Assembly (NCBI GenBank): GCA_027311485.1 | Contig: DAICYU010000249.1 | Location: forward strand, 1-6,465 | Direction of reading: 5' to 3' | Source of the DNA: Acetobacteraceae bacterium | GTDB lineage: Bacteria > Pseudomonadota > Alphaproteobacteria > Acetobacterales > Acetobacteraceae | Length of the DNA: 6,465 nt | Shown: positions 1 to 6,465 of the stretch, in pieces | Layout of the letters: each line of letters begins with the position of its first letter | How positions within the stretch are numbered: position 1 is the stretch's first letter | Program-made: the position numbers and the translations under genes | The notes under the pieces: model-generated | Database searches by the model: none | Told to the model about the DNA's origin: nothing | What the model saw: only the letters and a program-made list of their open reading frames with translations

Positions 1-686
1 CATCGGGTCCGCATCCGTCACTGATCCTGACATACGTCAGTCCGGACGGTGATCAGGGCTTCCCCGGCGAAGTCACGGCCGTGGCGACATACCGGCTGGA
101 GAATGAATCGCTGTGGCTGGAATTCCAGGCCACGACGACCAAGCCGACCGTCATCAGCCTGAGCGCGCATCCGTACTTCAATCTGGCCGGCGCCGAAACG
201 GGCGATGTCATGGCGCATGAGGTGATGCTCGCCTCCGACGCATTCCTGCCCACCGACAAGGCGCAAATCCCCACTGGCGAAATCCGCGCCGTCGAGGGCA
301 CGTCGTTCGACTTCCGCCGCCCCATCGCGGTTGGCGCCCGCATCCGCCATGTGGATGAGCAACTGATCTTCGGTACCGGATACGACCAGTGCTTCGTCCT
401 GCGCCCATCCGATGTGCCGGCCCTGGCCGCGCGGGTCCGCGACCCCGAAAGCGGCCGCATCCTGGAGGTTCATACCGATCAGCCAAGTATCCAGTTGTAC
501 ACGGGCAACAAACTGAACGGTTCGGTTGCCGGCCATGGCGGCGTGATCTACCGCCAGTCCGCCGGGCTGGCGCTGGAGCCGCAAGGCTATCCCGACGCGC
601 CGCATCATCCGAACTTTCCCTCGACCATCCTGCGCCCGGGCGAAACCTACAGCCGGACGATACGATATCGACTCTACGCGACATGA
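1..686 (+). CDS. galM: Aldose 1-epimerase (mutarotase), 5'-truncated by the window edge
   Basis: This enzyme interconverts the alpha and beta anomers of aldoses such as glucose and galactose, feeding sugar catabolism (Leloir pathway and general hexose use). About 227 codons are visible, the first complete one at nt 3. Family members usually have about 340-390 residues, so over 100 N-terminal residues lie upstream. The GTG at 81 is not the true start: the codons before it read LTYVSPDGDQGFPGEV, matching the conserved SPDGxxGxPG block. The next conserved block reads AHPYFNLAG, with the catalytic-type His at nt 168-170. YDQCFVL carries the substrate-binding Asp at 384-386; many homologues have YDH here, so His is replaced by Gln. 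DPESGRILEV and QLYTGN follow, then LALEPQGYPDAPHHPNFPS with the catalytic-base Glu at 576-578. The C terminus (LRPGETYSRTIRYRL) is typical and intact. The enzyme is probably functional. The sugar preference cannot be told from this part. The GH15 gene follows on the same strand. Confidence 0.94.
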   Translation, partial: SGPHPSLILTYVSPDGDQGFPGEVTAVATYRLENESLWLEFQATTTKPTVISLSAHPYFNLAGAETGDVMAHEVMLASDAFLPTDKAQIPTGEIRAVEGTSFDFRRPIAVGARIRHVDEQLIFGTGYDQCFVLRPSDVPALAARVRDPESGRILEVHTDQPSIQLYTGNKLNGSVAGHGGVIYRQSAGLALEPQGYPDAPHHPNFPSTILRPGETYSRTIRYRLYAT

Positions 687-810
687 CCGCGCGCAGCTGG
701 TGTCAGCCGGTCGGGAAGGCGGACCCGCTGACCGTGTCGCGCACCGAAATCCAGACCGGCGAAGCCCGCTTTTGGTAACCCGCCTTGCGTAATGAAAGGG
801 ATGAAGCCGC
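687..810 (+). other. Intergenic region galM-GH15 with a weak hairpin
   Basis: This 124-base gap separates the two + strand genes. It contains an imperfect inverted repeat: CGGTCGGG at 708-715 pairs with CCCG (724-727) and ACCG (731-734), leaving a three-base bulge and an eight-base loop. An overlapping alternative pairs GTCAGC (702-707) with GCTGAC (727-732). No T tract follows the stem, so a rho-independent terminator is poorly supported. The gap is long enough for the GH15 gene to have its own promoter, but I see no convincing -35/-10 pair. Whether galM and the GH15 gene share a transcript is therefore open. Confidence 0.35.
794..801 (+). promoter_or_regulatory. Probable ribosome binding site of the GH15 gene
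   Basis: The purine-rich stretch GAAAGGGA lies about nine to ten bases before the ATG at 811. It is the only Shine-Dalgarno-like sequence near this start and supports choosing that ATG. The same segment contains ATG triplets at 792 and 801 in another frame. Confidence 0.5.
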
Positions 811-2580
811 ATGACCGCGCCGCTTGAGGACTATGCCATGATCGGCGACCGGCACACCGCGGCGCTGGTCGGCCGGAACGGGTCGATCGACTGGCTGTGC
901 TGGCCTCGCTTCGACAGCGATGCCTGCTTTGCGGCGCTGCTGGGAACCGCGGCGAACGGGCGCTGGCTGATCGGCCCGGACCAACCGGCCCGCGTCACCC
1001 GGCGTTACCAGACCGATACGCTGGTTCTGGAAACCGATTTCGAAACCGCCGATTCCGCCGTCCGCATCATTGATTTCATGCCATGCCGCGACACGGGCAC
1101 CGCGGTTGTGCGGATCGTCGAAGGTCTGCGCGGCCAGACCGCGATGCAGCTCGATCTGCGGCTGCGCTTCGACTACGGCAAGATCCCACCCTGGACCGAA
1201 ACAACCGCGGATGGCTTCCGCGCCCGTATCGGCCCTGATCAGATCGTGCTGCGCGGTCCGGTGCCGTGTCAGGCCCGTCACGGCGGGGCCGACGCCGCCT
1301 TCATCGTCTCGGCCGGCCAGCGCCTTGTCTTTACCCTGCAATACGGCGACGCCTGCCGGGACGCGCCGGCGCCGCTCGACGTTCCGGGGGCCCTGGCGGA
1401 TACGCAACGCGACTGGCGGGACTGGATCGGCCGCTTCGACAAGCCCACCCTGTGGCCAGACGCAACACGCCGGTCGCTGCTGACCCTGCGTGCGCTGATC
1501 TACGCCCCTAGCGGCGGCCTGGTGGCGGCGCCCACCACCTCCTTGCCGGAAACCCCCGGCGGCAAGAACAACTGGGACTATCGCTATTGCTGGCTGCGGG
1601 ATGCAACCTTCACCGTCAGCGCCCTGCTGAATGCCGGCTACCATCAGGAAGCGCAGGAATGGCGGGACTGGATTCTGCGCGCGCTGGCCGGTACGCCGTC
1701 CGAGTTGCGCATCCTGTATCGCGTTGATGGCTCCCGCCACGTCAATGAATGGGACGTGGACTGGCTGCCTGGCTACCGCTACGCTCGCCCCGTTCGCGTC
1801 GGCAACGCCGCCGCCGCCCAGCGGCAGATCGATGTCATGGGCGAAGTGCTGGATACATTGGGCCTGTGCGTCCGCGTCGGCCTGGACGTGTCTGAACAGG
1901 AACGGCACGTCGCCCGCGCCATCGCCGAACGGATCGAGGCGATCTGGCAGGACATGGGGCAGGGCATCTGGGAATCCCGCGGCGAACCGCGCCAGTACAC
2001 CTACTCCAAGGTCATGGCCTGGGTCGGCATCGACCGCGTTCTGCAGCACCGGGAGCTGATGGGCCATATCGACCCCGACATGCAGCGCCGCCTGCAGGCC
2101 ACCCGGGCCCGCATCCATCGTGACGTATGTGAGGAAGGCTATCACACCGGCCTCGGCAGTTTCGTCCAGTACTATGGCGGGGAGCAGCTCGATGCCAGCC
2201 TGCTGTTGATGCCGCTGGTGAATTTCCTTCGGGTCGATGACCCCCGCATCGCCAACACCATCAGCGCCATTGAACGTGAACTGATGCAGGACGGGCTGGT
2301 GCGTCGCAAAAGTCCGCCGCCGGGACAGCCGGAAGGCGCGTTCCTCGCCTGCTCCTGCTGGCTGGCCGATTGCCGGCAATTGCAGGGACGGCACCAGGAA
2401 GCCCGCGACGTGCTGGACCGCATGCTGAGCGTGCGCAACGATGTTGGCCTGCTGTCCGAGGAATACGACCTGCGCGGCAACTTTCTGTCCGGCAACTTCC
2501 CGCAGGCGCTGACCCATCTGGCGGTGGTGACGACCACGCTGGGCCTGTCCGGCCCGGTCGTGCGCCGCGGTGGCGGCTGA
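811..2580 (+). CDS. Glycoside hydrolase family 15 protein (glucoamylase- or trehalase-like)
   Basis: This predicted inverting alpha-glucosidase has 589 residues, a normal length for the bacterial cytosolic-type GH15 group. It would release beta-glucose from an alpha-glucan/maltodextrin (glucoamylase) or from trehalose, since some bacterial GH15 proteins are trehalases. The start is firm: LEDYAMIGD and NGSIDWLCWPRFDS (residues 23-36) are the usual N terminus of the group. Residues 1 to about 220 form the beta-sandwich domain and the rest the (alpha/alpha)6 barrel. Catalytic-domain blocks are WDYRYCWLRD (255-264), a typical WLPGYRYARPVRVGNAAAAQ region, YTYSKVMAW (396-404), and GSFVQYYGGEQLDAS (449-463). 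By alignment from memory to fungal glucoamylase, Glu388 in GIWES is the likely general acid and Glu550 in LLSEEYD the likely general base. There is no signal peptide, transmembrane segment or starch-binding domain, so it is probably cytoplasmic. It follows galM and converges with the GH3 gene 45 bases downstream. Family assignment is near certain; substrate is not determined. Confidence 0.95.
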   Translation: MTAPLEDYAMIGDRHTAALVGRNGSIDWLCWPRFDSDACFAALLGTAANGRWLIGPDQPARVTRRYQTDTLVLETDFETADSAVRIIDFMPCRDTGTAVVRIVEGLRGQTAMQLDLRLRFDYGKIPPWTETTADGFRARIGPDQIVLRGPVPCQARHGGADAAFIVSAGQRLVFTLQYGDACRDAPAPLDVPGALADTQRDWRDWIGRFDKPTLWPDATRRSLLTLRALIYAPSGGLVAAPTTSLPETPGGKNNWDYRYCWLRDATFTVSALLNAGYHQEAQEWRDWILRALAGTPSELRILYRVDGSRHVNEWDVDWLPGYRYARPVRVGNAAAAQRQIDVMGEVLDTLGLCVRVGLDVSEQERHVARAIAERIEAIWQDMGQGIWESRGEPRQYTYSKVMAWVGIDRVLQHRELMGHIDPDMQRRLQATRARIHRDVCEEGYHTGLGSFVQYYGGEQLDASLLLMPLVNFLRVDDPRIANTISAIERELMQDGLVRRKSPPPGQPEGAFLACSCWLADCRQLQGRHQEARDVLDRMLSVRNDVGLLSEEYDLRGNFLSGNFPQALTHLAVVTTTLGLSGPVVRRGGG

Positions 2581-2599
2581 TCCGGGTCACGTCGGAGGC

Positions 2600-2627
2600 G
2601 AGCCGCAAATGCCGGGTTGCGGTGCTC
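2600..2627. terminator. Hairpin between the convergent GH15 and GH3 genes (possible bidirectional terminator)
   Basis: In the 45-base convergent gap, CCGCAA (2603-2608) pairs perfectly with TTGCGG (2617-2622) around an eight-base loop. The stem can be lengthened by pairing GAGC (2600-2603) with GCTC (2624-2627) across a two-base bulge (in place of the outermost C-G pair). It sits just after the GH15 stop and touches the GH3 stop codon (2626-2628), a typical position for a shared terminator. No T tract follows on either strand, so intrinsic termination is uncertain. It may instead act as a 3'-end stabilising structure or be chance. Confidence 0.4.
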
Positions 2628-4170
2628 ACCCGTTGACGCATGCCAGGGTCCGTCCTGGTTCCGTCACGAATGCGCGCAGGTCGGCGAACAGCGCCTCATC
2701 GTTGATCACCCGCGGCACCTTGTTCTGGCCGCCCGCCTTGCCCCGATGCCGCATCCAGGCGGCGAATGTGCCTGGCGCAACCACCGTGAGTGTCGGCGCC
2801 CGCATGCCGACCCGATGCGCCGCATAATCCGCGTTCTCCACCGCCAGGGCACGGTCCAGGACGCTGGCGAATCCGGCCCAGTCGGTTGCGCCGGCAACCA
2901 CGGACGGTTCAATTACGAAATGATGACCACCCGGCGCCTGCGGTTCGGCCGGGTACACAGGCGCAACGGTCGACTCCATCACCCGCGCACCCACCCACCG
3001 GGCCGCCTGCTGGATGGCAGCCTCGATTTCCTCGCCGATCAGATGCTCCCCGAAGGCGGACAGGCTGTAGGACAGCCGCCCGGTGATCAGCACCCTTGGC
3101 GGCTGCAGATCGACGAAGCGCACCGTATCGCCAAGCACATAGGCCCACAGTCCGGCATTGCTGGACACCACCACCGCGTAGTTGACGTCTCGCTGCACGT
3201 TGGCCACCCAATGCCGAGTCGGCGCGGCGGAGCCGATCTCCTCAACCGGAACGAATTCCAGGAATAACCCGTTATCCAGGATTAGCCGCAGCCCTTCGCC
3301 ATAGGCGCCGTCGGCGATCGCAATGAAGCCTTCGCTCGCCGGATAGACTTCTCGCATATCGACATGGCTGCCGGCGAAGATGTCCTGGAACTGCGCCCGA
3401 TAGGGGGCGAAATTGATGCCGCCGTGGATGAACAGCTCCAGGTTGGGATACCAGCTTTGGCTGCGCGCCGGCCGGTCCGGCCGCAGCGCCGCCAGCTTGC
3501 CGAAAAACGGCAGCACCCAGCTTGGAGTGCCACTGATGCACCGTATGTCGGTGCGCAGCGACAATTCCGCCAGCAGATCGGTCTTGCGGTCCCAGTCAGC
3601 GATCAAGGCCAGCGCGCGCGGTGGAAAGTAGCGAGGCTGAGCCCATCGCGGTACGGCGTTGGCGGCAATGCCGGAGAGGTCGCCGCTGTATATACCGGGG
3701 GCTTGACGCACCAGGTCGGTGCTGCCGCCCAGCATGAAGCTGCGCCCGGCCAGGATGCGGCTGTCCGGACGAACGGCGAGGTGATGCACCAGGATATCCA
3801 GCGCGGCGGACCGGTTCGATGCCATCATCTGGCGGGACACCGGGATGTACTTGGTATTCCCGGTCGTGGTGCCGGATGTCGCGGCAAAGTACGGGATCGT
3901 TCCGGGCCACGTCGCGTTCCTCACCGTCGGGAACGACGGCTGCCACCACTCCCGCCAGAAATCCTCATAGCGGCGCAGCGGCACGTTGGCCTGGAAGTCG
4001 GCCACGCCCGTCATGCGGCCAAAGCCGTGCGCGGCACCGAACGCCGTGCCACGCGCGGACCGCAGCAGCCTTTGCAACTGCCGTGTCTGCGCCTGGGCGG
4101 GGTGTTCAGCCGCGAGCCGCTTCAGACGCCGTCGGGCGTAGGCGCGAAGCAGGGGCGTGGCGTCCATCAT
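2626..4170 (-). CDS. GH3 auxin-responsive-promoter family protein (adenylate-forming acyl-amide synthetase-like)
   Basis: GH3 enzymes belong to the adenylate-forming group. Plant members activate a carboxylic acid (jasmonate, indole-acetate, benzoates) with ATP and join it to an amino acid; substrates of bacterial members are mostly unknown. From the ATG at 4170 the protein has 514 residues, somewhat short of the plant enzymes (about 570-610). Visible motifs: ATP-binding loop ATSGTTTGNTKYIP at 97-110; YPNLELFIHGGINFAPY around 241-257; YPASEGF at 276-282, the family's YxxSEG motif; GLWAYVLGDTVRF at 340-352, the third nucleotide motif in variant form; VLITGR at 360-365; SAFGEHL at 371-377; and GGQNKVPR near 480-487, matching the C-terminal QxKxPR signature with its Lys. 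There is no signal peptide or membrane segment, so it is probably cytoplasmic. The frame stays open to 4275, but the product resembles the family only from MMDATPLLRAY. The ATGs at 4170 or 4167 fall directly after the acylase stop, implying translational coupling. Confidence is high in the family, low in the substrate. Confidence 0.92.
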   Translation of the reverse strand: MMDATPLLRAYARRRLKRLAAEHPAQAQTRQLQRLLRSARGTAFGAAHGFGRMTGVADFQANVPLRRYEDFWREWWQPSFPTVRNATWPGTIPYFAATSGTTTGNTKYIPVSRQMMASNRSAALDILVHHLAVRPDSRILAGRSFMLGGSTDLVRQAPGIYSGDLSGIAANAVPRWAQPRYFPPRALALIADWDRKTDLLAELSLRTDIRCISGTPSWVLPFFGKLAALRPDRPARSQSWYPNLELFIHGGINFAPYRAQFQDIFAGSHVDMREVYPASEGFIAIADGAYGEGLRLILDNGLFLEFVPVEEIGSAAPTRHWVANVQRDVNYAVVVSSNAGLWAYVLGDTVRFVDLQPPRVLITGRLSYSLSAFGEHLIGEEIEAAIQQAARWVGARVMESTVAPVYPAEPQAPGGHHFVIEPSVVAGATDWAGFASVLDRALAVENADYAAHRVGMRAPTLTVVAPGTFAAWMRHRGKAGGQNKVPRVINDEALFADLRAFVTEPGRTLACVNG

Positions 4171-4171
4171 C

Positions 4172-6364
4172 TCACGGATGCAGCTCCATCCGATGCGGAA
4201 AGGTGCGGGCGATCGTTTCGGTGCGCAACGGCACCTGAACGTATTCACCCTGCCGCCACAACACCGTCTGGTCAACCAGCGTCGTGCTGCCGATCCAGCC
4301 GTCCTGCCCGCCCAGCAGCACGAACCAGTTCCGGTCCATGTCGGACATATCGGACAAATGCCGAGCGGTGGAGGCGAGCGTCGCGTGGTGGCGGCGTGTC
4401 GTCAGGCCGTGCGCCGTCTTCATCACCGTATCGCTGCCGCCGTTGGCGCCCCAGTCACCGAACCGATAGAACCGGCCCAGCAGCGGGATGCCAGCCATCA
4501 CGTGCCGCGGCTCCAGCCGGTGCATCGCGCCCCAGGTGTGGAAGCGCCGCACCGCCCGGGTGGCATGCGGCACCGCACGCCGCATGGCCTGTTCCAGCCG
4601 CGTCGGCGCCGTGGTTTCCAGGTCGTGCGCCAGCAGGCCGCGCGTGTTCCAGACTGACGAATAAAGCCGCAGCATGCGCTTGCCGCGCAGCGCCAGCCCC
4701 AGATGATACAGCAGCACCTCATAGATCAGCGGCTGCACCGTATCGGCCGCGTAGTGACCATCCCAGCCTTGCAGTTGCTCGGCCAGGTGGGTGGCCGCCG
4801 CCCGCCGCTGCGCCCTCAGCAACTGCACCAACCGGTCCCGCATTGGCAGCGCGGTGGGAACGAAGGAGTCGCGCTGCATGCGGGCCAGCAGGCCGAAATC
4901 CACCTTCGGTTCGGCCGCCAGCAGGGCGCTGATCCGCTCGATCCGCTGATCGGAGGAGAAGAAATACCCAACCAGCGCATCGCTCGCCGGAGGCCGGTTG
5001 TTGGCCGACGCCACGAACCCCTCCGGCGGATCAACCACCATGGGCAGGTCCTCGGACCGCAGCGTCGTCTCCCACGCCACGGCGGCTTCGCGCGGCAGCA
5101 GCGGCGACAGGGTCGGCGATGGCGGACGCAGCGGCAAATGCGCCGCCATCGCCTTGGCGATCCGGCCATCGGCGCCCGCGAACAGGATATTCTGGCCGGG
5201 CACCCCGATCAGGTTCAGCGCGGCGCGAAACGAATCCCAGTCCCGCGCCCGGTTCATCCCAAGCAACCCCGTAATCTCATCGCTCGGCCGATGCCCCATC
5301 CAGCGCAGGGCAAATCGTCCGCCGCGCTTGCGCAGGCGCGGCAGGTCCGAAATGATCGGGCCATAGGCACTGTCGCGCACGGTCATCGTGCGCTCGCCCA
5401 TCCCGCGCACCTTGATCCGCTCCACCCGCGTCGTGATGGCGCTGTCCGGCAGGTCGGCGATATCGAACAGGTCGCTGCTCGCGGCATGCAGGTTGGTGCC
5501 GCCCCAGGCAATCCAGGGATTGCGCCCCACCAGGATCGCCGGCACCCCCGGCACCATCAACCCGGCGGCGTGATGGGATGGGGAGCGATAGCCGGCGATC
5601 AGCCACAGATTGGGCAGCAGCGGCGACAGGTGCGTGTCGTTCGCCATCCAGGCGGCGCCGGACGCGCTGCGCGACGGGGCCACGGTCCAGGAATTGCTGC
5701 CAACCCGCGCAAAGCGCAGCAGCGCCGCATGCAGGCGGCCGGCGGTGCCATGGCCTTCCCGAGCGTCGCCGATGTCGAACGTCGCATCCTCGCCTAGCAG
5801 GCGCCGCCACAGCGCGGTGACCGGTTCCAGCGTCCGCCCGGGCAGCAACGCCAGCCAGACCATCCAGGTCACGTCGAAAGCCGCCAGGCGTGTCAGCGCC
5901 AGCACGTCCGCAAGGGTCCAGGGTGCGCGGGTCAGTCCCAGCAGCCGAAATTCCGCTGGCAAGGCCGGCAGGTGCCTCACGGCATGGTTCATGCCAGCAA
6001 CAAATGCCTCGATCCAGGCCCGGGTATCATCCGGCAGGGCGGCTGCGATGGCGGGTACGGCCTTGGGCAGGTCCAGCGTGCGCAGCATGCGGTCCATTCC
6101 CAGCCCGAACGGGCCGATCAGTGCCGACAGACGCCCATGCACCACGTGCCGCATCAGCTCCAGCTGCGCCCATCGCAGATGCAGATGCACTACGCCCAGC
6201 GCAACGGCCAGGTCGTGGTCGGTGGCGGCCTCGATAAACGGGACCTGCTGCCGGTTCCAGTAAACGCTAACCGGCTGCTGCAAAGGAAGCCCGCCGCGCG
6301 GGATGGCCGAGAGACGGGCGCGCAGGTCAATGCTGTCAGGCTCAGGCCGAAAAATACCAGGCAT
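4172..6364 (-). CDS. Penicillin acylase family protein (Ntn-hydrolase), probably cytoplasmic
   Basis: This family (penicillin G/V-type, cephalosporin, aculeacin and acyl-homoserine-lactone acylases) hydrolyses amide bonds between an acyl group and an amine. The 730-residue length is normal for an uncleaved precursor. An alpha region carries VYWNRQQVPFIEA (34-46) and ALGVVHLHLRWAQLELMR (55-72), a variant of the usual HAQDRxxQME block. VGSNSWTVAPSRSASG (221-236) then gives the predicted autocleavage site before Ser223, which becomes the N-terminal nucleophile of the beta chain. Further blocks are ANDTHL (241-246), AWGGTNL (286-292), GQNILFAGADG (390-400), and SANNRP (453-458), whose Asn455/456 provides the expected oxyanion-hole Asn. 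The C-terminal block is LLGGQDGWIGS (683-693). No signal peptide is visible: the N terminus is polar. An in-frame TGA at 6373-6371 makes the ATG at 6364 the earliest ATG; no strong Shine-Dalgarno precedes it. The GH3 gene begins one base after its stop. Substrate is unknown. Confidence 0.94.
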   Translation of the reverse strand: MPGIFRPEPDSIDLRARLSAIPRGGLPLQQPVSVYWNRQQVPFIEAATDHDLAVALGVVHLHLRWAQLELMRHVVHGRLSALIGPFGLGMDRMLRTLDLPKAVPAIAAALPDDTRAWIEAFVAGMNHAVRHLPALPAEFRLLGLTRAPWTLADVLALTRLAAFDVTWMVWLALLPGRTLEPVTALWRRLLGEDATFDIGDAREGHGTAGRLHAALLRFARVGSNSWTVAPSRSASGAAWMANDTHLSPLLPNLWLIAGYRSPSHHAAGLMVPGVPAILVGRNPWIAWGGTNLHAASSDLFDIADLPDSAITTRVERIKVRGMGERTMTVRDSAYGPIISDLPRLRKRGGRFALRWMGHRPSDEITGLLGMNRARDWDSFRAALNLIGVPGQNILFAGADGRIAKAMAAHLPLRPPSPTLSPLLPREAAVAWETTLRSEDLPMVVDPPEGFVASANNRPPASDALVGYFFSSDQRIERISALLAAEPKVDFGLLARMQRDSFVPTALPMRDRLVQLLRAQRRAAATHLAEQLQGWDGHYAADTVQPLIYEVLLYHLGLALRGKRMLRLYSSVWNTRGLLAHDLETTAPTRLEQAMRRAVPHATRAVRRFHTWGAMHRLEPRHVMAGIPLLGRFYRFGDWGANGGSDTVMKTAHGLTTRRHHATLASTARHLSDMSDMDRNWFVLLGGQDGWIGSTTLVDQTVLWRQGEYVQVPLRTETIARTFPHRMELHP

Positions 6365-6388
6365 CCATCGTCAACCACGAAGCTGCGG

Positions 6389-6418
6389 TTGATGTCGGCG
6401 GCCAGGGGAACGAGTCAA
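6389..6418 (-). promoter_or_regulatory. Weak sigma-70-like promoter candidate for the acylase-GH3 operon
   Basis: On the - strand, TTGACT (6418-6413) matches five of six -35 consensus bases. An 18-base spacer leads to CATCAA (6394-6389), which matches only three of six -10 bases. A transcript from here would start near 6382 and have a leader of about 18 bases before the ATG at 6364. Position is right, but the -10 is poor, and the operon could begin beyond the window. Confidence 0.2.
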
Positions 6419-6465
6419 GCCTGTCATCAATCGCGATTTTCCGTCAGGCGGCCGGCATGGTCCCG

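Noticed and set aside
703..2517. 604-codon open frame on the - strand across almost the whole GH15 gene
   Set aside because: It lies in exact codon register antisense to GH15. Its stops would need TTA, CTA or TCA codons in the sense gene, which are rare at this GC content. The product shows no recognisable family, while the sense strand is a textbook GH15 protein.
2617..3267. 216-codon open frame on the + strand downstream of GH15
   Set aside because: It is antisense to the 3' half of GH3, whose conserved C-terminal motifs lie on the other strand.
4171..4275. N-terminal extension of GH3 to the ATG at 4275
   Set aside because: The extra 35 residues are Cys/Arg-rich and unlike GH3 N termini, and they lie entirely inside the 3' end of the acylase gene in another frame.
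3364..4932. 522-codon open frame on the + strand across the GH3 gene and part of the acylase gene
   Set aside because: It is antisense to two well-supported genes, in codon register with GH3. Its second half is Arg/Pro/Ala/Ser-rich low-complexity sequence typical of shadow frames in GC-rich DNA.
4703..5797. 364-codon open frame on the + strand inside the acylase gene
   Set aside because: It is in codon register antisense to the acylase, rich in Arg, Gln, His and Pro, and has no recognisable domain.
6190..6378. Shifted-frame peptide with a hydrophobic run (CLVFFGLSLTALTCA) overlapping the acylase 5' end, which could look like a signal peptide
   Set aside because: It lacks a positively charged n-region and would need a frameshift to join the acylase. 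The in-frame N terminus (VYWNRQQVPFIEA preceded by Arg-rich sequence) already looks like a coherent family N terminus.
6427..6465. Possible C-terminal tail (RDHAGRLTENRD then TGA) of another - strand gene upstream of the acylase
   Set aside because: Only 12 codons are visible and other frames cannot be excluded. Nothing recognisable supports a gene.

Overview
The window is GC-rich DNA (roughly two thirds G+C by eye, not counted exactly) with densely packed bacterial genes. Codon use and the style of the four proteins fit an alphaproteobacterium. Acetobacteraceae/Rhodospirillales is my best guess, by inference only: there is no rRNA or marker gene here. I see no tRNA, rRNA, CRISPR array, insertion sequence, transposase or long repeat.

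There are two convergent gene pairs. On the + strand, the C-terminal two thirds of an aldose 1-epimerase (galM, cut by the left edge, ending at 686) is followed after about 124 bases by a complete glycoside hydrolase family 15 gene (811-2580). Together they look like a small carbohydrate module: the GH15 enzyme would release glucose from an alpha-glucoside, and the mutarotase would interconvert the sugar anomers.

On the - strand, a penicillin acylase family Ntn-hydrolase gene (6364 down to 4172) is followed, one base after its stop codon, by a GH3 (auxin-responsive GH3-like) adenylate-forming enzyme gene (4170 down to 2626). The two are almost certainly co-transcribed and translationally coupled. 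The GH15 and GH3 genes converge on a 45-base gap holding an imperfect hairpin.

The acylase/GH3 pair is the most interesting part. One family makes amide bonds by activating a carboxylate with ATP; the other cleaves (and in some members can form) amide bonds. The acylase has no visible signal peptide, and an in-frame stop lies just upstream of its start, so it is probably cytoplasmic, unlike the classical periplasmic acylases. A cytoplasmic make-and-break or tailoring system for an N-acyl amino acid or similar amide is a reasonable hypothesis, not a demonstrated one. Several other long open frames are antisense shadows of these four genes.
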